The notes: generated from the letters alone by a model not told the origin. Shown: positions 42,769 to 52,301, counted from the first letter of the stretch. The stretch: DNA of 64,000 nt from Microbacterium schleiferi (GCF_020781975.1 NZ_JAJGNI010000002.1:186001-250000), one strand, 5' to 3'. Numbers and translations: made by a program.

Positions 42769-45700
42769 ATGGCGGATGTGCTCGAGAGGTTCGGTCCTGC
42801 CACGCAGGATTGGTTCCGCGGCGCATTCACCGCACCGACCCCGGCTCAGGCCGGCGCGTGGGAGGCGATCTCGGCGGGCCGCCACGCGCTCGTGGTTGCT
42901 CCGACCGGTTCCGGCAAGACGCTCTCGGCATTCCTGTGGGCCATCGACCGTGTGTTCCGGGAGAAGGCTGAAACCCCGCAGGATGCCGCGGGCACCCGCA
43001 TCCTCTACATCTCACCGCTCAAGGCTCTCGGTGTCGACGTGGAGCGCAACCTCCGCTCGCCGCTCGTCGGCATCGACCAGGCAGCCCGCCGACGCGGGCT
43101 GAGCCTCCCCGGGGTCTCGGTCGGCGTCCGCTCCGGAGACACCCCGTCGACGGAGCGCCGCAAGCTCGTCGCGACGCCGCCCGACATCCTGATCACGACC
43201 CCCGAGTCGCTTTACCTCATGCTCACGAGCCAGGCGGGCCGCACCCTCACGGGAGTTCACACGGTCATCGTCGACGAGGTCCACGCCGTGGCCGCGACCA
43301 AACGCGGCGCGCACCTGGCCCTCAGCCTCGAGCGCCTGGACGCCATGATCCGCGCCGAGAGGCCGGATGCGGCATCCGTGCAGCGCATCGGCCTATCGGC
43401 GACGGTGCGACCGATCGACGAGGTTGCCCGGTTCCTCGGGGGCGCAGCCCCGGTCGAGATCGTCGCGCCGCCGGCATCCAAGACCTTCGAGATGCGGGTC
43501 ACGGTCCCGGTCGAAGACATGCTCAACCCACCGCCGGCCGCGGCATCCACCACGGGTGGGCCAGGCGTGCGGTCGACGGATGCGACGGCACCGACCTCCG
43601 GACAAAGCGAAGACTGGTATTCGCCATCCGGCGGAACACCCCCACGCCCCGAGAACACGGAGATGACGGGATCGGTCTGGCCTCATGTCGAAGAGGCCAT
43701 TGTCGACCGGGTCCTTCAACACCGGTCGACGATCGTGTTCGCCAACTCGCGGCGGCTCGCGGAGCGTCTCACCGCGAGGCTCAACGAGATCTACGCAGAG
43801 CGGCTGGGTATCGAGCTCCCCGAACCGACGATCGCGGCAGCGATGCCCGCGCAAAGCGGCCAGACGGCTGGGGCTGATGCCGTGCTCGCGAAGGCCCACC
43901 ACGGGTCCGTCTCGAAAGAGCAGCGCGCACTCGTCGAAGAGGAACTCAAGTCCGGCATCCTGCGTTGCGTCGTTGCCACGAGCAGTCTCGAGCTCGGCAT
44001 CGATATGGGAGCTGTCGACCTCGTCATCCAGGTCGAAGCGCCGCCGAGCGCGGCATCCGGCCTGCAGCGCATCGGCCGCGCCGGTCACCAGGTGGGCGAG
44101 ATCAGCCGGGCTTCCCTGTTTCCCAAGCACCGCTCCGACGTGCTGCACACCGCGATCGTCACGGAGCGGATGCTCGCGGGTCAGATCGAGGCGATCCAGG
44201 TGCCGCAGAATCCGCTCGACATCCTCGCGCAGCAAACCGTCGCAGCAGCGGCCCTCGCCCCGCTCCACGTCGAGGAGTGGTTCGAGACCGTCAAACGCAG
44301 CGCCCCGTTCCGCTCGCTTCCGCGCTCGGCGTTCGAAGCCACCCTCGACCTGCTCGCCGGCAGGTTTCCCTCAGACGAGTTCGCAGAGCTCCGTCCGCGC
44401 GTCGTGTGGGATCGGGATGCCGGAACCCTCACCGGCCGCCCGGGCGCGCAGCGCATCGCCGTCACGAGCGGTGGGACGATCCCTGACCGCGGCATGTTCG
44501 GCGTGTTCGTCGCGGGCGAGAGCCAGAACGCGCGCGTCGGCGAGCTCGACGAAGAGATGGTTTACGAGTCGCGCGTGAACGACGTCTTCACGCTCGGCAC
44601 GACGAGCTGGCGCATCGTCGAGATCACCCACGATCGCGTCAACGTCCTCCCCGCATACGGCCAGCCGGGGCGGGTGCCGTTCTGGCACGGCGACGGGATC
44701 GGCAGGCCCGCGGAGCTCGGGGAGGCGCTCGGAGCCTTCACGCGTGAGATCTCCACTGCGCCACCTCCTGCCGCCGACGCGCGACTGACGGATGCCGGGC
44801 TCGACGCGAACGCGAAGACCAATCTGCTCGCGTACCTCGCTGACCAGCGCGAAGCCACCGGGACGTTGCCGACCGATCGAAGCCTCACTGTCGAACGCGG
44901 CCGCGACGAGGTCGGCGATTGGCGTGTCATCCTGCATTCCCCGTACGGCATGCAAGTCCACGCGCCATGGGCGCTTGCGGTCAACGCGAGGATCCGGGAG
45001 CGGCTCGGTGTCGAGGGATCCGCCGTTGCGAGCGACGACGGCATCATCGCGCGCGTTCCCGACACCACGAGCGAGCCGCCCGGCGCCGAGCTGTTCGTCT
45101 TTGACGCCGACGAGCTCGAGCCACTCATCACGCAAGAGGTCGGCGGGTCTGCCCTGTTCGCGTCCCGTTTCCGCGAGTGCGCGGCCCGGGCGCTTCTGAT
45201 GCCCCGGATGAATCCGAACCGCCGTAGCCCGCTGTGGCAACAGCGGCAACGGTCAGCCCAGTTGCTCGAGGTAGCCCGTCGGCATCCGACATTCCCCGTG
45301 ATCCTCGAAACGCTGCGCGAAGTTCTACAGGACGTGTACGACGTGCCCGCGCTGCTTCGGATCGTCCGGTCGATCGCCGACCGCCGCATCCGCCTCATCG
45401 AGGTCGAGACTCCACAGCCCTCGCCGTTCGCGCGAGACCTGCTGTTCGGCTACGTCGGCGCGTTCATGTACGAGGGCGACTCGCCCCTTGCCGAACGCCG
45501 CGCCGCCGCGCTGGCCGTCGACCCTGCACTGCTGTCGGAGCTGCTCGGCACCGTGGAGATGCGCGAGCTTCTCGACCCCGACGTCATCACCCAGTTCGAA
45601 TCCGAGGCGCAGCACGTCGCGCCGGACCGCCGCGTCCGCGGGCTCGAGGGCGTGGCCGACTTGCTCCGGCTGCTCGGGCCGCTGTCTGGTGCAGAAGTAG

Positions 45701-47526
45701 CGGCACGGCTGCAGGCGGTATCCGGTGCCGCCGAGACAGAAGCAGCCGACCCCGAGCACACCGGAACGGCCGCGACAGTCGCCGAGGCAACGGCTCACCT
45801 CGAGACGCTCGTGGCCAGTCGCCGCGCGATCGAGGTCACGATCGGCGGTGTCGATCGGGTAGCGGCCATCGAAGATGCCGGACGCCTGCGCGACGCCCTC
45901 GGCATTCCGCTGCCCGTCGGCATCCCTGTCGCGTTCCTCGAACCGGTCGCAGACCCGCTCGGCGACCTGATAGCCCGGCACGCCCGCACCCACGGACCCT
46001 TCACCACGGATGCCGTCGCCGAGCGACTGGGCATCGGGACCGCCGTCGCGCGACTCACGCTGCAGCGACTCGAAGCGCAAGGTCGCGTCACGAGCGGCTA
46101 CTTTCTCCCGGCCTCGTCGGCACTCGACGGCGGCGAGAACGAGTGGTGCGACTCGGAAGTACTGCGTCGGCTGCGGATGCGCTCGCTCGCGGCGATCCGA
46201 GGAAGCATCGAGCCCGTGCCGCAGGAGGCACTCGCCCGGTTCCTGCCCGCGTGGCAGCACCTGACCCGCCCGCTCGAAGGCGTCGACGGCGTACTCGCCG
46301 TGATCGAGCAACTGGCCGGCGTGCCGATTCCCGCCAGCGCATGGGAGTCACTCGTTCTGCCGAGTCGCGTTCGCGACTATCGCCCCGCGCTGCTTGACGA
46401 ACTCACCGCTACGGGGGAGGTCATCTGGTCGGGGCACGGAACCCTCCCAGGACGCGACGGGTGGATCGCGCTGCATCCGGCCGACGCCATCGCCCTGAGC
46501 CTCCCGACCCGACCCGACGACGACATCGCAGCTGAGTCCCTCGAGGCACGCATCCTCGACGCGCTCGCCAGCGGCGGGGCGTACTTCGCGGGGCAGCTTC
46601 GGAGTCTCACTGACGCCGCTAACGAGCAGTCGGTGATCGAGGCGCTCTGGGCCCTGACGTGGGCGGGCCGGGTCACAAATGACACGTTCGCTCCCGTGCG
46701 CGGTCTGCTGTCGGGCGGGTCCCAGGCGCACCGCAGCGCCAGGCGCGCTCCCCGTGCGCGAATGTTCCGCGGGTCATCCATCGCGGCCACCCTCCCCCGT
46801 TCCATCACAAGCGGCGCGCGCGCGAGCGTCGGCGGTGTGAGCGCGGGAGCTGGCGGTCGCTGGTCGCTTCTTCCCGACCCGGAGCCGGAGCCCACGGTGC
46901 GGGCCGCCGCGACTGCCGGCATCCTGCTCGACCGCTACGGGGTCGTCACCCGCGGCTCTGTCCAGAGCGAGGCGGTCCCGGGCGGGTTCGCGCAGGTGTA
47001 TCGCACGCTCGCGGATGCCGAACGTGCCGGCCACTGTCGCCGCGGATACCTCGTCGAAAAGCTCGGCGGGGCACAGTTCGCGGCATCCGCTACCGTCGAT
47101 CGCTTGCGCGAGTTCTCCGCGGTTGCCGACCCCGCTCCGCTGGCCGCGATAACCCTGGCTGCCACCGACCCCGCGACCGCATACGGTGCTGCGCTCGCCT
47201 GGCCGACCCTCGAGGGTGTCGGTCATCGCCCTGGCCGCAAGGCTGGAGCCCTCGTGACGCTCGTCGACGGCGAGCTCGCGCTGTATCTCGAGCGCGGTGG
47301 CAAGTCAGCGCTCATCTTCAGTTCCGATGACGCGATAGTTGCCGCGGCCACAGCCAACCTCGCCGAGACCGCCCGGGCACGGCACCTCGACACGCTCACT
47401 GTCGAGCAGGTGAACGGTGACCCGATCTTCGGGACGGCCTTCGCCCGCGCCCTGCGCGAGGCAGGCTTCGTCGAAACCCCGCGCGGCCTCACTCTGCGCA
47501 AGACCTCGGGGTCGCCGCGTGCCTGA
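42769..47526 (+). CDS. lhr: Lhr-type ATP-dependent helicase
   Basis: The 1585-residue protein is a full-length Lhr: a superfamily 2 helicase with Walker A APTGSGKT (residues 44-51), DEVH box (VDEVHAVAATKRGAH), motif III SATVRP, and in the second RecA domain VDLVIQVEAPPSAASGLQRIGRAGHQ. A winged helix and beta-barrel follow (GMFGVFV, WRIVEI), then the Lhr C-terminal half. Lhr is a 3'-to-5' translocase linked to DNA damage response in mycobacteria. ATG at 42769 is preferred; the open frame extends upstream to 42409 without similarity. It overlaps the nei2 start by 8 nt. Confidence 0.95.
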   Translation: MADVLERFGPATQDWFRGAFTAPTPAQAGAWEAISAGRHALVVAPTGSGKTLSAFLWAIDRVFREKAETPQDAAGTRILYISPLKALGVDVERNLRSPLVGIDQAARRRGLSLPGVSVGVRSGDTPSTERRKLVATPPDILITTPESLYLMLTSQAGRTLTGVHTVIVDEVHAVAATKRGAHLALSLERLDAMIRAERPDAASVQRIGLSATVRPIDEVARFLGGAAPVEIVAPPASKTFEMRVTVPVEDMLNPPPAAASTTGGPGVRSTDATAPTSGQSEDWYSPSGGTPPRPENTEMTGSVWPHVEEAIVDRVLQHRSTIVFANSRRLAERLTARLNEIYAERLGIELPEPTIAAAMPAQSGQTAGADAVLAKAHHGSVSKEQRALVEEELKSGILRCVVATSSLELGIDMGAVDLVIQVEAPPSAASGLQRIGRAGHQVGEISRASLFPKHRSDVLHTAIVTERMLAGQIEAIQVPQNPLDILAQQTVAAAALAPLHVEEWFETVKRSAPFRSLPRSAFEATLDLLAGRFPSDEFAELRPRVVWDRDAGTLTGRPGAQRIAVTSGGTIPDRGMFGVFVAGESQNARVGELDEEMVYESRVNDVFTLGTTSWRIVEITHDRVNVLPAYGQPGRVPFWHGDGIGRPAELGEALGAFTREISTAPPPAADARLTDAGLDANAKTNLLAYLADQREATGTLPTDRSLTVERGRDEVGDWRVILHSPYGMQVHAPWALAVNARIRERLGVEGSAVASDDGIIARVPDTTSEPPGAELFVFDADELEPLITQEVGGSALFASRFRECAARALLMPRMNPNRRSPLWQQRQRSAQLLEVARRHPTFPVILETLREVLQDVYDVPALLRIVRSIADRRIRLIEVETPQPSPFARDLLFGYVGAFMYEGDSPLAERRAAALAVDPALLSELLGTVEMRELLDPDVITQFESEAQHVAPDRRVRGLEGVADLLRLLGPLSGAEVAARLQAVSGAAETEAADPEHTGTAATVAEATAHLETLVASRRAIEVTIGGVDRVAAIEDAGRLRDALGIPLPVGIPVAFLEPVADPLGDLIARHARTHGPFTTDAVAERLGIGTAVARLTLQRLEAQGRVTSGYFLPASSALDGGENEWCDSEVLRRLRMRSLAAIRGSIEPVPQEALARFLPAWQHLTRPLEGVDGVLAVIEQLAGVPIPASAWESLVLPSRVRDYRPALLDELTATGEVIWSGHGTLPGRDGWIALHPADAIALSLPTRPDDDIAAESLEARILDALASGGAYFAGQLRSLTDAANEQSVIEALWALTWAGRVTNDTFAPVRGLLSGGSQAHRSARRAPRARMFRGSSIAATLPRSITSGARASVGGVSAGAGGRWSLLPDPEPEPTVRAAATAGILLDRYGVVTRGSVQSEAVPGGFAQVYRTLADAERAGHCRRGYLVEKLGGAQFAASATVDRLREFSAVADPAPLAAITLAATDPATAYGAALAWPTLEGVGHRPGRKAGALVTLVDGELALYLERGGKSALIFSSDDAIVAAATANLAETARARHLDTLTVEQVNGDPIFGTAFARALREAGFVETPRGLTLRKTSGSPRA

Positions 47527-48292
47527 GGGTGACACCGTGTTTCGTGCGGCGCGGATGCTGAACGCGGCGCTCGCGGGCGACACGGTGACCCGTTTCGATC
47601 TGCGCGTGCCGCAGCTGGCTACCGCGGACCTCACCGGTGAACAGGTCCACGGGGTGCTGCCGCGCGGCAAGCACCTCCTCACGCGCATCGGGCCGTGGAC
47701 GCTGCACTCGCACCTCAAGATGGAGGGCGAATGGCACGTCTACCGTCCCGGGGAGCGCTGGCGGGCGCCGGCGTTTCGAGCTCGGGCAATCGTCGGAACG
47801 ACGGATGCCGAAACTGTCGGATTTGACCTCGCCGAGATCGCCCTTGTCCCGACCGATCGCGAGGACGAGCTTGTCGGTTACCTCGGGCCCGACCCCCTCA
47901 GCGACAGCTGGGATCTCGACGAAGCGGCCAGGCGCGTGGGCGCGGACCCGCGAGAGATCCACGTCGCGGTGCTCGACCAGCGCAACGTTGCGGGGTTCGG
48001 AAACGTGTACGCGAACGAGATGCTGTTCGTGCGCGGCATCCATCCCGAAACACCGGGAACTCAGGTCGACGCGCGTGCCCTGCTCGAGGTCGGAACGCGA
48101 ATGATCCGCGCGAATCGCGATCGCGTCGAGCGCACGTTCACGGGCGTCGATCGGAGGGGCGAGCGGATGTGGGTCTACGGCCGGGAGAAAAGGCCATGCC
48201 GTCGATGCGGAACGCCGATTCTCGCCGGCGCACTCGGTGCCGACGCCACGCGGGAACGGAACGTGTTCTGGTGCCCGCGCTGCCAGACCTGA
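47519..48292 (+). CDS. nei2: Fpg/Nei-family DNA glycosylase, endonuclease VIII type
   Basis: The 257-residue enzyme starts with PEGDTV after the initiator: P2 is the Schiff-base nucleophile and E3 the second catalytic residue. LDQRNVAGFGNVYANEMLF holds the helix-two-turn-helix with the catalytic Asn. The C-terminal zinc finger has CRRCG...CPRC. It excises oxidised pyrimidines and cuts the abasic site. The GTG start at 47519 lies inside the lhr stop region (8-nt overlap), so the repair glycosylase is coupled to the helicase. The same neighbourhood exists in Mycobacterium tuberculosis (Rv3296-Rv3297). Confidence 0.95.
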   Translation: MPEGDTVFRAARMLNAALAGDTVTRFDLRVPQLATADLTGEQVHGVLPRGKHLLTRIGPWTLHSHLKMEGEWHVYRPGERWRAPAFRARAIVGTTDAETVGFDLAEIALVPTDREDELVGYLGPDPLSDSWDLDEAARRVGADPREIHVAVLDQRNVAGFGNVYANEMLFVRGIHPETPGTQVDARALLEVGTRMIRANRDRVERTFTGVDRRGERMWVYGREKRPCRRCGTPILAGALGADATRERNVFWCPRCQT

Positions 48293-48323
48293 CGGTGGCG
48301 GGCAGCCGGCAGCGACCGCGGGA

Positions 48324-49034
48324 TCAGTGACCGATGTAGCGGCCCGGGCGGTGGTTCATCGCCAGCACGAGGTTGAGCACGACGGCGCCGAGGGCGCTCA
48401 GCACCACGTTGGGCCACGGCACCACCAGCAGTGCCGCGGCAACGATGATGACGTCGAAGATCATCTGGGTCCAGCCTGCCCGGAATCCCCAGCGATCCTG
48501 CACGATGAGTGCAATGATGTTGATCCCGCCGAGGCTCGCCCGGTGCCGGAACAAGATCAGCAGACCCACCCCGGCCAGGAGGTTCCCGCCGAGGGTGCCG
48601 TAGATCGGGTTGAGGCCATCGATAGCGAAGAGGGCGTGGTGCACTACCGACCACCCCGAGACCATTGCGATCGCGATGACGGTCCGGATCGTGAAGCTCC
48701 AGCCGCGCTGCCACACCGCGAGCACGGCGAACGGAAGGTTGATGATCAGGAACAGCATCCAAAACGGCAACCCGGACGCGTACTGGATCAGCAGCGCGAG
48801 TCCCGCCGTGCCGCCGGTGACCGCTTCCGAGGACTGCAGCAGATAGAGCCCCAGTGATGCGGTGAAGGTTCCGGTGAGGATGCCGAGGATGTCCTCGGCC
48901 GGCGAGTGCGCGGTAGCTCGCTCATCGAATACGAGGGTGCGGGTGGCCTCCGGAGACGGGGTCGAAGGCTGATTCGGGGTCGCCGGATCAGCCTGCTGCG
49001 CGTCGCCGAGATCGTCGGTTGGCATGCCTCCCAT
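48324..49034 (-). CDS. YitT-family membrane protein
   Basis: The 236-residue protein has a 45-residue polar N-terminus and six membrane helices between residues 48 and 225. SSEAVTGGTAGLALLIQYASG is the family-type loop and RHRASLGGINIIALIVQDR the second. It lacks the C-terminal DUF2179 domain of many YitT proteins. Function of the family is unknown. ATG at 49034 is used; ATG at 49025 is an alternative start. Confidence 0.85.
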   Translation of the reverse strand: MGGMPTDDLGDAQQADPATPNQPSTPSPEATRTLVFDERATAHSPAEDILGILTGTFTASLGLYLLQSSEAVTGGTAGLALLIQYASGLPFWMLFLIINLPFAVLAVWQRGWSFTIRTVIAIAMVSGWSVVHHALFAIDGLNPIYGTLGGNLLAGVGLLILFRHRASLGGINIIALIVQDRWGFRAGWTQMIFDVIIVAAALLVVPWPNVVLSALGAVVLNLVLAMNHRPGRYIGH

Positions 49035-49214
49035 TCTCTGCCAATCCGAAATCGAACCCGTTCCGAAGAATTGTCAAGCCGGGAGACGACGAACCCGAGA
49101 TCCGGCACCATTGCCGCTACGAAGCAATCAGCGGCAAACGGATGCAGGGGAATGAATCTCCGTACCACGGCGTTGGGGAAGGTACTGGGGACGAACGGCC
49201 CCGTGGAGGAGATC

Positions 49215-49622
49215 GTGGGCAAGAACTACGTCGACATCGAAAACGACCACGGCGAGACGCTGCGGTATCGCAAGCACGCCAACGGGCGAGGGCTGATCGC
49301 GCACGGGGCCAAGGTGCACCCGACGGCGATCGTCGAGGCTGGGGCGTATGTCGAGCCGGGAGTTCAGATCGCTGCTGGCGCCCGAATCGGCCGCGGCGTG
49401 TGGATCGAGTCTGACGCACTCATCGGTCCGGAGGTCGTCGTTGCGCCGCACGCGCACATCGGCCCGGGAGCGGCGATCGGCGCCGGCTCCAAGATCGGCA
49501 TCCGCACCGTCATCGGCGCTCACGCGCGCGTAGCGGTCGGCTCGCTTCTCGGCGACGACGAGACCGTCGGTGAGAACGAGCGGGTAGCGACAGATCGTCG
49601 CGGCCTCCGGCTCGCCGCCTGA
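49215..49622 (+). CDS. Left-handed beta-helix hexapeptide-repeat protein
   Basis: The 135-residue product is dominated by hexapeptide repeats (VHPTAIVEAGAYVEPGVQIA, then ARIGRGVWIES and IGPGAAIGAGSKIG), folding as a short left-handed beta helix of about five coils. No acyltransferase active-site His pattern is obvious. GTG at 49215 was chosen because GGAGGAG lies 5 nt upstream and the repeats begin soon after; ATG at 49152 would add 21 residues. Role unknown; such proteins can be acyltransferases, carbonic-anhydrase-like or structural. Confidence 0.72.
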   Translation: MGKNYVDIENDHGETLRYRKHANGRGLIAHGAKVHPTAIVEAGAYVEPGVQIAAGARIGRGVWIESDALIGPEVVVAPHAHIGPGAAIGAGSKIGIRTVIGAHARVAVGSLLGDDETVGENERVATDRRGLRLAA

Positions 49623-49666
49623 GCTGGGCAACCTCGTCGCCATTGTCGTGGCGGTAGCCTGACGGG

Positions 49667-50323
49667 ATGGCCAGGCGCGACCGATCTCCCCGATCACGTG
49701 ATGCGCCTGTGCCACCTGACACGCCTCCGGCTGAGCTATTCCGGTTGGGAGCTGTGCCCGGGGCGACGCCGGGAAGGTGGATTTCGCTGTGGCGAGAACG
49801 GATGCCGCGCACGCGCCTGGAGCTGGTGGAGATCAGCCCGGCCTCGCAGCGTGACCAGTTGGTGGCCGGGAGCGTCGATGCGGCGCTGGTCCGACTGCCC
49901 ATCGACAAGACCGACCTCCATGCCATCCCGCTCTATGACGAGGTCCCGGTGGTGGTCTTCTCAAGCGACTCGGCACTGTCGGTGGCCGAGGAGCTTACCC
50001 CCGAGGACCTGGCGGGCGAGGTCCTCATCGTCCCGGAGGATGACGTCCTTCGGGTGACAGCCCCGGGAACCCTCGAGCCGCGTTTCGTGACCCCGACGGA
50101 CACGAAGGCGGCTGTCGAACTGGCGGCGGCGGGTGTCGGCATCCTGATCGTCCCGATGTCGCTCGCGCGGCTGCATCACCGCAAGGACGTCACGTATCGG
50201 ACCCTCGCGGGCGGTCCCACCTCGAGCATCGCGCTGGCATGGGTAGCTGAGCGCACCACACCCGAGGTCGAGGCCTTCGTCGGCATCGTGCGCGGCCGCA
50301 GCACCCGTTCCTCCCGCTCCTAG
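49667..50323 (+). CDS. LysR effector (substrate-binding) domain without DNA-binding domain
   Basis: The 218-residue protein has a basic disordered N-terminus (residues 1-25) and then a LysR-type effector fold: FRLGAVPGATP, VDAALVRLPIDKTDLHAIPL and VELAAAGVGILIVPMSLA. The helix-turn-helix normally found before this domain is missing, and no separate HTH gene lies upstream. It may bind a small ligand without touching DNA, or partner another regulator. It follows the hexapeptide gene by 44 bp. Confidence 0.82.
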   Translation: MARRDRSPRSRDAPVPPDTPPAELFRLGAVPGATPGRWISLWRERMPRTRLELVEISPASQRDQLVAGSVDAALVRLPIDKTDLHAIPLYDEVPVVVFSSDSALSVAEELTPEDLAGEVLIVPEDDVLRVTAPGTLEPRFVTPTDTKAAVELAAAGVGILIVPMSLARLHHRKDVTYRTLAGGPTSSIALAWVAERTTPEVEAFVGIVRGRSTRSSRS

Positions 50324-50354
50324 CGGCGGATCAGGCGCCTCGGCTATTCGCGAC

Positions 50355-50422
50355 GGTAGGAAGAATCCGCGGCGTAGGACGTTTAGCCCCAGAACCCACC
50401 TACCTGCGTGATTTCTCCTACC
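50355..50422. repeat. Repeat D: imperfect inverted repeat with flanking direct repeats
   Basis: GGTAGGAAGAATC (50355-50367) pairs imperfectly with GATTTCTCCTACC (50410-50422). Outside it, GGATCAGG-CGCC occurs on both sides (50328-50339 and, with three extra bases, 50441-50455). The block occupies the gap between the convergent LysR-domain and hypothetical genes. Single copy in the window. Confidence 0.55.
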
Positions 50423-50443
50423 TCGGGGAGAGCCGCAACCGGA

Positions 50444-50944
50444 TCAGGTGGCGCCCTGGGGCGGATGCCGAACCAGCTCGACCCGCTCGCGAACGTAGGT
50501 CTCGGCATCCGCGTAGCCGCCGGCCATACTCCAGCGCACGCGAAGCTGCCCGTCGCTCACTGCGAGCGGCGCTATCTGTGTTGATGGCTGCTCACCGAGG
50601 GTCGAGGTGTCGATGCGCCGCCACCCGAGGTGGACCGGGGTGCCGGGCAGGATGCCGCCACGAAACGCCGCCTCGGCGAGCCCAGCCCGCGCACGCTGGG
50701 ACTCCGCGGTGTATCCGCGGCGCGCCGGCTCCCGCGACCTCACGATCTCGCCGGTCGCGTAGAGGTCGACGGGGCCGAGCAGGAGCACGCCGAGATGCCA
50801 TGCCTCATCGCGGAGGACGACCCTCGGTGCGCGCGGAATGCCCAGCATCCGTGGTGTCACTACCTCGCCGAGCAGCTCCCGCGGCGCCGCGGCGAGTTCA
50901 GCTCTGGCCCACGCGAGCAGACCGGGCAGATCAGCTGGTTTCAC
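50444..50944 (-). CDS. Hypothetical protein
   Basis: The 166-residue protein starts at GTG 50944, 4 nt after the antiporter stop, and probably shares its transcript. It has no signal peptide or membrane helix. It contains two apparent strands (RVVLRDEAWHLGVLLLGP) and a basic segment GYTAESQRARAGLAEAAFRGG. I do not recognise a family. The length, codon use and context support it as coding; no function can be assigned. Confidence 0.65.
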   Translation of the reverse strand: MKPADLPGLLAWARAELAAAPRELLGEVVTPRMLGIPRAPRVVLRDEAWHLGVLLLGPVDLYATGEIVRSREPARRGYTAESQRARAGLAEAAFRGGILPGTPVHLGWRRIDTSTLGEQPSTQIAPLAVSDGQLRVRWSMAGGYADAETYVRERVELVRHPPQGAT

Positions 50945-50948
50945 CGCG

Positions 50949-52139
50949 CTAGACCGCGTCATCCAGCTCGGCGGGAACGCGGCTGACGCGCTCGCCTCGC
51001 AACAGCATTCCAATGAGCGGATAGATCAGCACCGACAGCATTCCCGCGGTCACGAACAGGGCTGCCTGCGCCGAGGTGAGGAGATTCTCGTCCACGCCGA
51101 TCGCGGTGACGGCGACGATGATCGGCAGGCCCGTCGCACCCAAGAGACCAAGAGCGATCCGATCGCGCACGCGCGACCCCGGCGGTGCGACGAGCATCGA
51201 CGGCACACCGCGCACGATCAGCAACGCCACGAGGACGACGGGCACGAACAGCAGCAGCGCGGGGTTTGCCAGCAGTGCCGCGAGGTCGAAGGTGACGCCG
51301 GTGTAGATGAAGAAGATCGGCACGAGGAATCCGAAGGCGATCCCCTCGATCTTGCTCTCGACAGCCTCACGGTTCTCCTCGGATGCGTCGCGCATCATGA
51401 GCTGCCACACGATTCCTGCGGTGAACGCCCCGAGCAGGATGTCGAGATCGAGCGCAATACTCAGGGCGAGCAGCGCCCCGAGGATCAGGAACACGACACG
51501 GATCGCGTACTGTCCCGACGTGTGCAACGTCGCGCTGACCACGCGGTGCATCATCCCGTGCGGGATCCGGAAGGCGAGCCAGATCGCAAGCCCCGCGATC
51601 ACGAGGAAGGCAGCGAGCACGATCGAGGCGACGCCCGGGTCTCGCCCGCCGAGGAAGACGGAGATCGCGACCAGCGGACCGAACTCGCCCACCGCGCCGA
51701 CTGCCGCAACCGCCTTGCCGAACGGAGTCTTCAGTTCGCCGGCGTCGCGAAGGATGGGAAGGATCGTCCCGAGGGCCGTCGACGACAGCGCGATGCCGAT
51801 GATGATCGCCGCGCCCAGCGGGCCGACGAGCAGGCCGATCAGGATGCCGATCCCGAGCGAGAGCAGCCATCCGACCGCGGCGTTGCGGCCGGTTCGCCCG
51901 CGGAAGGCCGTGAAGTCGAGTTCGGATCCTGCGACGAAGAACAGCATCGCGAGTCCGAACTGAGCGAGGGCCGCGAAGAAGTCGACCGGCTCCACCCAGG
52001 CGAGCACGGACGGCCCGACCAGGATGCCGAGCACGAGTTCGAACACGACGATCGGAACCGCGAACCACCGCCCGATCACCCGGGTCAGCAGCGGTGCGAG
52101 CGCTGCCAGCAGCGGGATGATCAGGAGATTCGCGGACAT
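50949..52139 (-). CDS. CPA2-family cation:proton antiporter
   Basis: The 396-residue protein has about 12 membrane helices from residue 5 to the end, with the CPA2 hallmarks ELVLGILVGPSVL in helix 2 and GALLALSIALDLDILLGAFTAG toward the middle. There is no C-terminal RCK/TrkA domain, so regulation by NAD(H) or glutathione is not expected. ATG at 52139 is preferred; the open frame extends to 52259 through the intergenic repeat block. It likely exchanges K+ or Na+ for protons. The hypothetical gene follows 4 nt downstream. Confidence 0.88.
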   Translation of the reverse strand: MSANLLIIPLLAALAPLLTRVIGRWFAVPIVVFELVLGILVGPSVLAWVEPVDFFAALAQFGLAMLFFVAGSELDFTAFRGRTGRNAAVGWLLSLGIGILIGLLVGPLGAAIIIGIALSSTALGTILPILRDAGELKTPFGKAVAAVGAVGEFGPLVAISVFLGGRDPGVASIVLAAFLVIAGLAIWLAFRIPHGMMHRVVSATLHTSGQYAIRVVFLILGALLALSIALDLDILLGAFTAGIVWQLMMRDASEENREAVESKIEGIAFGFLVPIFFIYTGVTFDLAALLANPALLLFVPVVLVALLIVRGVPSMLVAPPGSRVRDRIALGLLGATGLPIIVAVTAIGVDENLLTSAQAALFVTAGMLSVLIYPLIGMLLRGERVSRVPAELDDAV

Positions 52140-52165
52140 CCCTTCACGATAGCGAGCACCAGCCC

Positions 52166-52301
52166 GGGCTCGGGTCAGGGGCAACCACCGGCACGAACCC
52201 ACACTCTTCTGCGCGAACCCACACGATCCGCACGCAGAAACGTGTGGGCTCGCACCCAAACCTGTGGGTTCGGCGCTCGGTTCGGGGCTCGGGTCAGGGG
52301 C
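52166..52301. repeat. Repeat B: nested GAACCCACA inverted repeats between 17-bp direct repeats
   Basis: The core (52195-52271) has GAACCCACA twice in one orientation and its complement twice in the other, plus TTCTGCG/CGCAGAA, so alternative hairpins can form. The 17-mer GGGCTCGGGTCAGGGGC flanks it at 52166-52182 and 52285-52301. The second copy spans the treZ stop codon. The layout is what an inserted element with duplicated target would look like, although 17 bp is long for a target duplication. Confidence 0.8.

Noticed and set aside
48906..49214. N-terminal extension of the hexapeptide-repeat protein back to 48906
   Set aside because: It overlaps the YitT gene on the other strand and has no hexapeptide pattern; the best ribosome-binding site precedes GTG 49215.
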